From the NCBI GenBank assembly GCA_937124525.1, contig CAKZLA010000580.1, positions 1 to 18,367 on the forward strand: a DNA stretch of 18,367 nt. The letters run 5' to 3'. A model generated the notes under the pieces. It ran no database searches. It saw only the letters and a program-made list of their open reading frames with translations, and was not told the DNA's origin. This document shows, one piece after another, positions 6,991 through 15,167 of this stretch (position 1 is the stretch's first letter; each line of letters starts with the position of its first letter). A program made the position numbers and the translations under genes. The stretch is from an uncultured Desulfobacterium sp. (GTDB lineage Bacteria > Desulfobacterota > Desulfobacteria > Desulfobacterales > Desulfobacteraceae).

Positions 6991-9702
6991 TCAACCCCAT
7001 TTAATAGCAGCCTGGGCCGCTGCCAGGCGGGCCACGGGTACCCGGTAGGGAGAGCAGCTCACATAGTTAAGGCCTGCCTTGTGGCAAAACTCCACAGAAG
7101 CCGGGTCTCCTCCGTGTTCCCCGCAGATACCAAGCTTGATGTCTGGCCTCACAGAGCGTCCTTTTTCCACGGAAATTTCAATGAGACTGCCCACTGCTTC
7201 CTGGTCCAGGGTTTCAAAGGGGTCGGCATCCAATATGGCATTGTCAATATAGTCGTTCATGAAAGAGCCGATATCATCCCGGCTGAACCCAAAGGTCATC
7301 TGGGTCAGATCATTGGTGCCAAAGGAGAAAAATTCGGCATGTTCGGCCATTTTGTGGGACATCAGGGCCGCCCGGGGAATTTCAATCATGGTCCCGAACT
7401 GATGGGCAATGTCATTGAGTTCATATTTTTCAAGTACTTCCCCAAGGGTGGTAAGAGCCAGTTCTTTGGTGAAGATTAACTCTTTTTCGTTACATGTTAC
7501 TGGCACCATAATTTCGGGAATGGGGGATTTCCCCTCTTTGATCAGTTCGGCAGCAGCTTCAAAGATGGCACGGATCTGCATGACACTGATTTCAGGAAAG
7601 GTAATGCCAAGACGCACACCCCGGTGGCCCATCATGGGGTTGGTTTCAACAAGGTCTTCACTTCTTTTGATCAGCTCTTCAAAGTCGATGCCGATTTCCC
7701 GGGCCAGGGCTTCCTGGTGTTGTTGTTTCTGGGGAACAAATTCATGCAGCGGTGGGTCCAGCAGGCGGAAGGTTACCGGCTTGTTGTCCATGACATCCAT
7801 GGTTGCCTTGACTTCTTCTTTTATAAAAGGGTATAGCTCGGCAAGGGCACTTTTCCGCTCGTGCAGGGATTTGCTCAGGATCATTTTACGTAGCAAAAAA
7901 AGGGGTCTGTCCGAATTCTGGCCGTAAAACATATGCTCGGTTCTAAAAAGGCCAATGCCCTCAGCCCCGAATTGCAGGGCAAGTTGAGCATCTTTGGGGG
8001 TTTCTGCATTGGTTCTCACCCGCATGGTCCTGTGCTTGTCCGCAGCCGCCATGAATTTTATGAACCGGGGGTTTGCTGTGGCATCCTTCATGGCAATGGC
8101 CCCATTGTAAACCATGCCCCGGCTGCCGTTCAAGGTGAGAAAATCGCCTTCTTTAAACGTTTGGGTACCCACCTTCATGGTTTTGTTAGCCAGATCAATG
8201 TGGATGCCGCCAGCCCCCACAATGCAGCATTTCCCCCATCCCCTGGCCACCAGGGCCGCATGGCTGGTCATTCCCCCCCGGGCCGTTAATATGCCCTGGG
8301 CAGCCCGCATGCCTTCGATGTCTTCAGGGTTGGTTTCCTCCCGCACCAGGATGACTTTTTTCCCTTTTTTCTGCCACAATACGGCATCTTCCGAAGAGAA
8401 GACAATTTGTCCAAAGGCACCTCCAGGGCCGGCAGGAAGTCCTTGGATCACCACAGGTGCTATCTTTTCAGCTTCCGGGTCCACAACGGGGTGAAGCATC
8501 TCATCCAGCTGCCTGGGATAAAGTCGGGTGATCATGGTGGACTCGTCAATCATACCTTCTTCAAACATGTCCATGGCCATGTTAAGGGCTGCGGTGCCGG
8601 TGCGTTTTCCCACACGGCATTGGAGCATGTAAAGGGTGCCCTGCTGTATGGTGAACTCAATGTCCTGCATGTCCTGGTAATGGTTCTCCAGTTTTTCTCT
8701 GATGTCGCACAGCTCCTGGTAGATGCCGGGCATGGCCTCTTCCAGGGACGTGAGGTGGGCATTGTGGTCGGAGCGTGTGTCGGTGTTTAAGGGGTTGGGG
8801 GTGCGGATACCTGCCACAACATCTTCTCCCTGGGCATTGGGCAACCATTCTCCATAAAATTTGTTGCTTCCCGTGGCCGGGTCCCGGGTGAAGGCCACCC
8901 CGGTGGCGGATCGGTCCCCCATGTTGCCAAACACCATGCTCTGGATATTCACCGCGGTGCCCCAATTGTCCGGGATATGCTCGATGCGTCGGTAGGAGAT
9001 GGCCCGTTTGCCGTTCCAGCTTTTAAACACGGCACCAATGGACCCCATGAGCTGGGCCATGGGATCATCGGGAAAGGGTTTACCCAGTTTCTCTTTTATC
9101 TTTGTCTTGAATTTTTCGCACAATTCCTTCATTTCATCGGTGGTGATCTCGGTATCAGCGTCATAGGCTTGATCATTTTTAAGGTCGTTGAGCAGCATTT
9201 CAAGGTGCAGGCGGATTCCCATGCCGTCGGCAGGTTCCTCTCCTTCTGCCTTTTCCATGACCACATCGGAGTACATCATGATCAGTCGGCGGTAAGCGTC
9301 ATAGACAAACCATTCATTGCCTGTCTGTTTTATCATTCCTGGAATGGTGGCAGGACACAGCCCCACGTTGAGTACCGTTTCCATCATGCCGGGCATGGAA
9401 CTTCTGGCTCCGGAACGGCTGGAGACCAGAAGGGGATTGTCTGGATCACCAAATTTCATTCCCATGGATGCTTCCATGGTGGCCATGGCCCCTTTAAGCT
9501 CCTGGTGCAGTGCCTCTGGCAATTTTCCTCCGTCATCAAAATAGGCAGTGCAGCACTGAGTGGATATGGTAAATCCTGCGGGTACGGGCAATTTCAGCCG
9601 AGCCATTTCTGCAAGATTTGCCCCTTTGCCACCCAGAAGATTTTTCTGGGTCGCGTCTCCTTCTGCCATTCCATTCCCAAATTGATAAATATATTTTTTC
9701 AT
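6991..9702 (-). CDS. ppdK: Pyruvate, phosphate dikinase
   Basis: This enzyme reversibly converts pyruvate, ATP and Pi to PEP, AMP and PPi in the cytoplasm. The 903-residue length is typical of bacterial PPDK. The N-terminal ATP-grasp region (LLGGKGANLAEM at 22-33, SSRSGARSSMPGM at 94-106) is followed by the swivelling phosphohistidine domain with TARGGMTSHAALVARG. His 481 is the expected catalytic residue, and Thr 479, two positions before it, is the site the regulatory protein phosphorylates. The C-terminal PEP-binding barrel ends with LGICGEHGGDP, including the catalytic Cys at about 860. ATG 9702 has AGGAT 6 nt upstream. It is a single gene, convergent with the operon that carries its regulator and divergent from the ABC-F gene. 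All key residues are intact. Confidence 0.97.
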   Translation of the reverse strand: MKKYIYQFGNGMAEGDATQKNLLGGKGANLAEMARLKLPVPAGFTISTQCCTAYFDDGGKLPEALHQELKGAMATMEASMGMKFGDPDNPLLVSSRSGARSSMPGMMETVLNVGLCPATIPGMIKQTGNEWFVYDAYRRLIMMYSDVVMEKAEGEEPADGMGIRLHLEMLLNDLKNDQAYDADTEITTDEMKELCEKFKTKIKEKLGKPFPDDPMAQLMGSIGAVFKSWNGKRAISYRRIEHIPDNWGTAVNIQSMVFGNMGDRSATGVAFTRDPATGSNKFYGEWLPNAQGEDVVAGIRTPNPLNTDTRSDHNAHLTSLEEAMPGIYQELCDIREKLENHYQDMQDIEFTIQQGTLYMLQCRVGKRTGTAALNMAMDMFEEGMIDESTMITRLYPRQLDEMLHPVVDPEAEKIAPVVIQGLPAGPGGAFGQIVFSSEDAVLWQKKGKKVILVREETNPEDIEGMRAAQGILTARGGMTSHAALVARGWGKCCIVGAGGIHIDLANKTMKVGTQTFKEGDFLTLNGSRGMVYNGAIAMKDATANPRFIKFMAAADKHRTMRVRTNAETPKDAQLALQFGAEGIGLFRTEHMFYGQNSDRPLFLLRKMILSKSLHERKSALAELYPFIKEEVKATMDVMDNKPVTFRLLDPPLHEFVPQKQQHQEALAREIGIDFEELIKRSEDLVETNPMMGHRGVRLGITFPEISVMQIRAIFEAAAELIKEGKSPIPEIMVPVTCNEKELIFTKELALTTLGEVLEKYELNDIAHQFGTMIEIPRAALMSHKMAEHAEFFSFGTNDLTQMTFGFSRDDIGSFMNDYIDNAILDADPFETLDQEAVGSLIEISVEKGRSVRPDIKLGICGEHGGDPASVEFCHKAGLNYVSCSPYRVPVARLAAAQAAIKWG

Positions 9703-9952
9703 GGTTTATCCTGTTCTTTAAAATTAAAATATTATGATCTTTCAATGAAGGTTAAAAACAAAATGTTGCTACAAGTCAAGCTTATTATTGGTCAAGTCAA
9801 AATTTTTGTCTTTATTGTCAATTGATTGGCTATCTGTCCTGTAAGTTCTCAATAACCTGGAATCATAACCCGACCTTTGAATTTGCATATTGGGCTGCTG
9901 GGCTCAGGGGTGCTGATCCCACACGACAAAGCTGAAGTCCGAAAATTGGGAC

Positions 9953-10138
9953 TTGCCCATAACATCGGCCACTCTGGAGAGGGGTCAGGCTTGCCTTATT
10001 GATACTTTAGCTTAAATTTTTATTTAAATACAAGCTGTTGCCAAAAGCATGGAGTCTGATAAAAGCCTTAGCCTCCAATAACACAAGCCTGACGTCATTG
10101 GCCCACCAATTATGATGACTGGCCGATGTTATGAGCAA
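9953..10138. repeat. Palindromic intergenic element, full copy B
   Basis: This is the second full copy of the element at 3903-4090, in the same orientation and with most bases conserved. The outer arms TTGCCCATAACATCGGCCA (9953-9971) and TGGCCGATGTTATGAGCAA (10120-10138) match at 18 of 19 positions. The inner arms GGGGTCAGGCTTGCCTTATT plus G (9981-10001) and their near-complement (10076-10096) have drifted. TCCGAAAATTG occurs directly on both sides (9938-9948 and 10140-10150), as a target duplication would. It lies in the roughly 500-bp region between the divergent ppdK and ABC-F genes. The rest of that region (9703-9952) holds the ppdK leader and no gene. Confidence 0.85.
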
Positions 10139-10201
10139 CTCCGAAAATTGAGATAATAATCTGTAGTATTGTTTTCAAATTCTATGATATATAAATTGAC
10201 C

Positions 10202-12070
10202 ATGATAACCATTGAATCCATATCCAAAAGTTTTGGCGGCCAGGTATTGTTCAATAATGCAGGGTTACAGATAAATCCCGGAGAAAAGGTGGGGCTTGTG
10301 GGCCGTAACGGCCACGGGAAGACCACGCTCCTTAAAATGATCACCCACGGAGAAGAACCCGATTCCGGTCAAATCCAGATTCCCGGTGATTATCGATTGG
10401 GGTATCTCACCCAGCACATTGCCTTTACCGGTAAAAGTGTCCTGGAAGAGTGCATGGAAGGCCTTCCCCCCCATGAAAAAGATCATAGCTGGAAGGCTGA
10501 AAAAATATTGGCAGGGCTTGGGTTTTCCGATGAAGATATGCAACGTGAACCCGCCTCTTTTTCCGGGGGATACCAGGTCCGCCTGACCCTTGCCAGGGTC
10601 CTGGTGTCTGACCCTGATCTGCTGGTACTTGATGAGCCAACCAACTATCTTGACATTATATCCATTCGATGGCTCACCTCTTTTTTAAGGGCGTGGCCCC
10701 GGGAGATTTTATTGGTGACCCATGATCGGGGGTTCATGGATGGGGTGGTCACCCACATTGCCGGTATTCACAGGGGCGTCATCCGAAAGATCCAGGGAAA
10801 TACAGAAAAATATTACGAACAGATTGCCCAGGACGAAGAAATTTATGAAAAAACACGGGTAAATGAAGAAAAACGCAGAAAGGAGATGGAAACCTTTATC
10901 ACACGCTTCCGGGCCAAGGCAAGGCTTGCGGGTATGGTGCAATCCCGGGTTAAGGCCCTGGCCAAAATGGAAAAGAAAGAAGGTCTCAAAAAAATTGAGT
11001 CCCTTTCTTTTTCTTTCAGAGACCTTCCCTTTTCCGGCAAACAATTGCTCACAGGGGAAAATATGACCTTCTCCTACGAGGCCTCCACTCCCTTGATCAC
11101 AGATGTCAACCTCATGGTACAACCCGGGGATCGCATTGCCATTGTGGGCAAAAATGGCAAAGGTAAAACCACCCTTTTAAAATTGCTTGCCAGCATGCTG
11201 GAACCCATTGCAGGCACGGTGAAGTATAACCCCGGGGTGGAGATGGGATATTTTGAACAGACCAATGTGCAATCTTTGAACCTCAACGCCACAGTGGAGG
11301 AGGAGATGCTCTATGCCCATGAAGATCTGGATCGCCAGCAGGCCAGAAATATCTGCGGTGCCCTTATGTTTGAGGGGGATGATGCGTTAAAGCACATCAG
11401 TGTGTTATCCGGTGGGGAAAAAAGCCGGGTAATGCTGGGCAAGCTTTTGGCGCAACCCTTGAATCTGCTCCTGCTGGATGAGCCCACCAACCATCTGGAC
11501 ATGGAAACCTGTGATTCCCTTGTCATGGCTTTGGATAATTTCGCCGGAGCCGTGGTGCTGGTGACCCATAATGAAATGTTTCTGGACTCCCTGGCCAATC
11601 GCTTAATCGTCTTTAAAAATGATGCCATCCATCTTTTTGAGGGGACCTACCAATCCTTTTTGGAAAAAGAAGGGTGGGAGGAGGAAAAAAGACTTCCCCT
11701 GGAAGATGATGCCCGGGGCAGTGGCATTGCACCGGAGGAGGAGAAAAAAATTTCCAAAAAGGCATTGCGAAAGCTGCGCTCTGAGGTTGTTTCCAGAAGA
11801 TCCACGGCCCTGGGGCCCCTGGAAAAAAGCATTGCCGCAACGGAAAAAAGCATAGAGGCCTGTGAGGCGGAACTTTCAGCTCTCAATGAGCAGATGCAGT
11901 CAGCAGCAGAAAATCAGGATGGCAAGCGCATTGAATCGCTTTCCTGCGCTCTTGCCCGATGTCAGGAGAAGATTGATGCTTTTTTTACCAATTTAGAGAG
12001 TGATATGGACGAATTGGACGAAAAAGGCCGGATTTTTGAAGAACAACTTGCTGAAATTGACGGGAGGTAG
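10202..12070 (+). CDS. ABC-F family ATPase (Uup/YheS-like)
   Basis: This soluble protein has two fused ABC domains and no membrane segments, as in ABC-F factors that act on ribosomes. Numbering from ATG 10202 (622 residues), domain 1 has Walker A GRNGHGKT at 34-41, signature FSGGYQ at 120-125 and Walker B LLVLDEPTNYLD at 140-151. A charged helical linker of about 80 residues follows. Domain 2 has GKNGKGKT at 316-323, LSGGEK and LLLLDEPTNHLD at 422-433. A C-terminal coiled coil runs from about 530 to the end. MITIESISKSFGG is the expected family N-terminus; the ORF opens earlier at a TTG (10169) that adds an unlikely extension. No Shine-Dalgarno site is visible before 10202. The stop codon sits against the next gene's ribosome site. 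The subfamily is not certain, and antibiotic protection is not implied. Confidence 0.92.
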   Translation: MITIESISKSFGGQVLFNNAGLQINPGEKVGLVGRNGHGKTTLLKMITHGEEPDSGQIQIPGDYRLGYLTQHIAFTGKSVLEECMEGLPPHEKDHSWKAEKILAGLGFSDEDMQREPASFSGGYQVRLTLARVLVSDPDLLVLDEPTNYLDIISIRWLTSFLRAWPREILLVTHDRGFMDGVVTHIAGIHRGVIRKIQGNTEKYYEQIAQDEEIYEKTRVNEEKRRKEMETFITRFRAKARLAGMVQSRVKALAKMEKKEGLKKIESLSFSFRDLPFSGKQLLTGENMTFSYEASTPLITDVNLMVQPGDRIAIVGKNGKGKTTLLKLLASMLEPIAGTVKYNPGVEMGYFEQTNVQSLNLNATVEEEMLYAHEDLDRQQARNICGALMFEGDDALKHISVLSGGEKSRVMLGKLLAQPLNLLLLDEPTNHLDMETCDSLVMALDNFAGAVVLVTHNEMFLDSLANRLIVFKNDAIHLFEGTYQSFLEKEGWEEEKRLPLEDDARGSGIAPEEEKKISKKALRKLRSEVVSRRSTALGPLEKSIAATEKSIEACEAELSALNEQMQSAAENQDGKRIESLSCALARCQEKIDAFFTNLESDMDELDEKGRIFEEQLAEIDGR

Positions 12071-12076
12071 TATTCA

Positions 12077-12295
12077 TTGGATAAAAAGAATATACAGATG
12101 ATATGGGGGGGGATACTGGTGATGGCAGGCTTGGGAGTGTTTTATCGCATTCCCCAGGTGATGCCCAGAATTGCACAGATGGATGCCTTTGCCAATGCCC
12201 TTTCCCTAATTCGATTTTGTTTTTATTTTCTCGGGGTTCTGCTGGTGTATGGGGGCGGCAGAAAATTGTATGAGAATTATAAAAAAAATAGGTAG
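12077..12295 (+). CDS. Small two-helix membrane protein (TTG start), unknown function
   Basis: This 72-residue protein has two hydrophobic segments, at about 8-24 and 44-61, joined by a short loop, and a Lys/Arg-rich C-terminus (RKLYENYKKNR) likely to be cytoplasmic. The TTG at 12077 is supported by GGGAGG (12062-12067), which overlaps the ABC-F stop codon and is 9 nt upstream. The first ATG (12098) lies within the first membrane segment and has no ribosome site. It is sandwiched between the ABC-F gene (6-bp gap) and the GspE/PilB gene (2-bp gap), so it is almost certainly co-transcribed with both. No family is recognised. Confidence 0.72.
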   Translation: MDKKNIQMIWGGILVMAGLGVFYRIPQVMPRIAQMDAFANALSLIRFCFYFLGVLLVYGGGRKLYENYKKNR

Positions 12296-12297
12296 CC

Positions 12298-14517
12298 ATG
12301 GTTAAAAAAACTATGAAAGCAAGTAAGGGTACCCGCCTGAAATCAACCATAAAGGATCAATCCGGTGCTGGTAAAGATCGTATTGGTGAGATTCTTTCCA
12401 AGGAGGGGCAGATTACCAGTCTGCAGTTCCAGGCTGCCCAGAATCAGCTGAAAAAGAGTGGGGGGCGGCTGAGCAGTATTCTTTTGAGCATGGGCCATAT
12501 TGATCCTGACACCATCGTCAATGTTCTTGGTAGGATCTACGATTACCAGGTCATCCAGGTGGCTGAGATGAAGCCGGATAAAGAAGCTCTGGAGCTGCTT
12601 CCCTTTGAAACGGCCAGGGAATACATGGCTTTTCCCCTGGGCCTGAGTGGCGAAACTTTTTCTGTAACCATGATGGAACCCACGGATACCAGTGCTGTGG
12701 AAGCCCTTCAGGAGAAAGTGGGACATTCCTTGAAAGTGATGGTTTCCACAGAAAATGATATCATTGAGGCCTATCGGGATTATTATAAAATTAGCGAGGA
12801 GGTTTACAAGGAATTCCTCCATTTTGAAGAGGAACCCGATGATGAGCCCGTGACCTCGGTGGAAGATTTTGGTTCCCTTGTTTCCGAAGCTGCCGAGGAA
12901 CTTGAAGTCCAGACCACGGATGATGATGACTACGATCAATTCATGGCATCGGATGCCCCCATCATCAAGCTTGTCAACGGTATTTTGATTAAGGCCATAA
13001 ACGATGGTGTCAGTGATATACACATTGAACCCTTTGAAAAATCTTTGCAGGTGAGATATCGCATGGATGGCTCTTTGTTTAAAGCCATGAATTTACCCAT
13101 GTCTATTAAAAATGCCGTTATCTCCCGACTGAAAATCCTTGCCGAGCTGGACATCGCCGAACGGCGAATTCCCCAGGATGGTCGTATCAAGTTACGTCTG
13201 GGTAAAAAAAAATCGGTGGATTTCCGGGTATCCACCCTGCCCACCCTGTTTGGCGAAAGTGTGGTTATGCGAATTCTGGACCAGGGCGCTTTAAATGTGG
13301 ATCTTTCAAAGCTGGGCTTTGAAAAGGACACCTTTGATGCCATTAAACGGTGCATCAATAAACCATATGGCCTGCTTCTGGTAACCGGTCCCACGGGGAG
13401 CGGTAAAACCACCACCCTGTATTCCCTTTTGAATCGATTAAACCAGGACGATACTAAAATACTCACCGCAGAAGACCCGGTGGAGTTCAACTTCCGGGGT
13501 ATCAATCAAGTGCCGGTGAAAGAAAGCGTGGGGATGACCTTTGCTGCGGCATTGAAGTCCTTCCTGCGCCAGGATCCCGATATTATCATGGTGGGTGAGA
13601 TCCGTGACATAGACACCGCAGAAATTGCCATTAAGGCTGCCATGACAGGCCATCTTGTTTTCAGTACCCTGCACACCAATGATTGTCCCTCCACCATTGG
13701 CAGACTTTTGGACATTGGCATTCCCTCCTATATGCTGGCATCTTCGGTGACCATGGTGCTCTCCCAGAGACTGGCCAGAAGGCTTTGCCCCGCGTGTAAA
13801 CAAGAGGTTACCGGTTATGACCCCACAGAGCTTGAGATGCACGGTTTTTCCAAGGCGGAGATTCCCACCCTTAAACTGATGGGCCCCGTGGGGTGTTCCC
13901 AGTGCAATGGAACGGGATACAAGGGCCGGGTGGGCCTTTATGAGATGATGGAGGTGGGGGATGAAGTGTCCAAGGCCATCAATGCCGCAGTGCCCGAGGA
14001 TCAACTGCGAAAACTTGCCATCCAGGAGGGCATGTGCACCCTTCGTGATGCAGGGCTTGAAAAAGTACGCCAGGGGGTCACTTCCCTTGAAGATGTTTTG
14101 AAAAAGACAAACATCACCAAGGAGGCCCTTCCCGCTTATCTGGTCAATCCCGATGTGGAAACCTATGAGGACCGTGATGTGATCATTCGGGAGGGGAATG
14201 CCGACAATGACTTTTATAAACTGGTCCGGGGGGCGGTGTATGTGGTCAAGGGCGGTAAAAAAATTGCTGAAATTTCAGAACCAGGGGAGTACTTCGGAGA
14301 GATGGCTGCCATCACCGGTGAGGCACGGTCTGCGTCCATTCTTTCCAAGGGCCGTTCCATTATTAAGCGTTTTCCCGGGGATAAGCTCATGGATGTCATT
14401 GAAAAATATCCCGAGGTGGCCAAACACCTTTTCACGGTGCTGGCCAACCGTCTCAATGCCACGGACAGAACACTGGTCCAGCTATTAAATGCCGGAAAAC
14501 CTAAACTCCAGAAGTGA
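12298..14517 (+). CDS. GspE/PilB-family assembly ATPase fused to a C-terminal cyclic-nucleotide-binding domain
   Basis: This 739-residue protein belongs to the hexameric ATPases that power type IV pilus or type II secretion assembly at the inner membrane. The N-terminal domain (about 27-165) has the bipartite IGEILSKEGQI / LSSILLSMGHI pattern of MshEN-type domains, some of which bind c-di-GMP. An acidic linker (about 175-215) follows. The ATPase core has Walker A GPTGSGKTTT at 364-373, Asp box at 388-397, Walker B DPDIIMVGEIRD at 426-437, His box TGHLVFSTLHTND at 450-462, and zinc cysteines CPAC (497-500) and CSQC (533-536). Unusually, residues about 618-720 form a CAP/PKA-type cNMP-binding domain, with phosphate-cassette-like YFGEMAAITGEARSAS at 665-680. 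No other pilus or secretion gene is in the window, so the machine it serves is unknown. Confidence 0.93.
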   Translation: MVKKTMKASKGTRLKSTIKDQSGAGKDRIGEILSKEGQITSLQFQAAQNQLKKSGGRLSSILLSMGHIDPDTIVNVLGRIYDYQVIQVAEMKPDKEALELLPFETAREYMAFPLGLSGETFSVTMMEPTDTSAVEALQEKVGHSLKVMVSTENDIIEAYRDYYKISEEVYKEFLHFEEEPDDEPVTSVEDFGSLVSEAAEELEVQTTDDDDYDQFMASDAPIIKLVNGILIKAINDGVSDIHIEPFEKSLQVRYRMDGSLFKAMNLPMSIKNAVISRLKILAELDIAERRIPQDGRIKLRLGKKKSVDFRVSTLPTLFGESVVMRILDQGALNVDLSKLGFEKDTFDAIKRCINKPYGLLLVTGPTGSGKTTTLYSLLNRLNQDDTKILTAEDPVEFNFRGINQVPVKESVGMTFAAALKSFLRQDPDIIMVGEIRDIDTAEIAIKAAMTGHLVFSTLHTNDCPSTIGRLLDIGIPSYMLASSVTMVLSQRLARRLCPACKQEVTGYDPTELEMHGFSKAEIPTLKLMGPVGCSQCNGTGYKGRVGLYEMMEVGDEVSKAINAAVPEDQLRKLAIQEGMCTLRDAGLEKVRQGVTSLEDVLKKTNITKEALPAYLVNPDVETYEDRDVIIREGNADNDFYKLVRGAVYVVKGGKKIAEISEPGEYFGEMAAITGEARSASILSKGRSIIKRFPGDKLMDVIEKYPEVAKHLFTVLANRLNATDRTLVQLLNAGKPKLQK

Positions 14518-14554
14518 ATACCTCCCAGAGTGTCCCGGGGGCAGACAAGTCCCC

Positions 14555-14574
14555 CAATAACACAAGCCCGACCC
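14555..14574. repeat. Single arm of the palindromic element (fragment D)
   Basis: CAATAACACAAGCCCGACCC matches the right inner arm of copies A-C (CAATAACGCAAGCCTGACCC) at 18 of 20 positions. No left arm is found nearby. It lies in the 98-bp gap between the convergent GspE/PilB-like and queH genes. Confidence 0.55.
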
Positions 14575-14615
14575 TTTTTCAGTGGCTGTTAATACAAAAA
14601 AATGATCATCGCATA

Positions 14616-15167
14616 TCAATAAGTCCAGGATGAATTTGTCTTGCGGTAATATCGTTCTTTTTCGCTGTAGATGCAGCCACAGTATTGTTGACGATACATG
14701 CCAAGGGATTTTGAGGTGTCAATGCCTTCCTTCCAGCCTGTCCTGAAATCCCGATAGAAAAAGGGAATGCCAAGCTTTTTTCCAATGGCCTCACCTGTTT
14801 CACGGATTAGATCATGATTTTGGAACCGGCTGTAGAGCAGGGTGGATGAAAAACCGTCAAATTTCCCCTTGCGGGCCACCCGGGCCGCAGAATTCAAACG
14901 GTCATGGTAGCAAAACCTACAGCGCATGCTTTCCCGGAACACAACAGATTGAATAAATCGTTCCATTTCATAGGTGTCCTGCCAGATCACCCGGAATTGC
15001 TGGTCATCTGCGTATGCTTTCAAGGCTTCCTCCCGCCGGAGGCACTCGGTCAAGGGGTGAATGTTATGCCGATAAAAAAAGCCCATAACCTCAATGCCTT
15101 CTTCCCGGAGCACCTTCAGGGGAAAGATGGTGCAGGGGCCGCAGCACATGTGCAGCAAGATCTTCAT
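14616..15167 (-). CDS. queH: Epoxyqueuosine reductase QueH (DUF208)
   Basis: QueH carries out the last step of queuosine synthesis, reducing epoxyqueuosine in tRNA to queuosine, as a non-homologous alternative to QueG. The 183-residue protein shows the family's cysteine motifs: CCGPC at 8-12, RCRFC at 82-86 (followed by YHDRL) and YCGC at 162-165, suited to iron-sulfur and metal binding. FSSTLLYSRFQNHD and GIPFFYRDFR also fit the family. The ATG at 15167 overlaps the yggS stop codon (ATGA) and has GGGAG upstream, so the two genes are translationally coupled. It is the last gene of the maf-yggS-queH operon, and no other queuosine gene is in the window. Confidence 0.9.
   Translation of the reverse strand: MKILLHMCCGPCTIFPLKVLREEGIEVMGFFYRHNIHPLTECLRREEALKAYADDQQFRVIWQDTYEMERFIQSVVFRESMRCRFCYHDRLNSAARVARKGKFDGFSSTLLYSRFQNHDLIRETGEAIGKKLGIPFFYRDFRTGWKEGIDTSKSLGMYRQQYCGCIYSEKERYYRKTNSSWTY

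Noticed and set aside
6973..6996. Triple ATCAACTT-like tandem repeat at the 3' end of ppdK
   Set aside because: It has only about three imperfect units of 8-9 bp and overlaps the stop codon; too short to distinguish from chance in A/T-rich sequence.
8977..9825. 282-codon open frame on the plus strand
   Set aside because: It is antisense to ppdK, which is intact and unmistakable; the translation has no family character.
3903..10138. CRISPR array or composite transposon formed by the two full repeat copies
   Set aside because: There are only two full copies in direct orientation, 6 kb apart, enclosing ordinary genes and no transposase; spacing and structure do not fit CRISPR.
10202..12070. 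ABC-F gene as an antibiotic-resistance factor
   Set aside because: Sequence features fit housekeeping Uup/YheS-like members; nothing visible indicates a resistance subfamily.
14533..14555. GGGG...CCCC hairpin after the GspE/PilB-like gene as a terminator
   Set aside because: The stem is only 4-5 bp with a 10-nt loop and no T run, so the signal is too weak to call.
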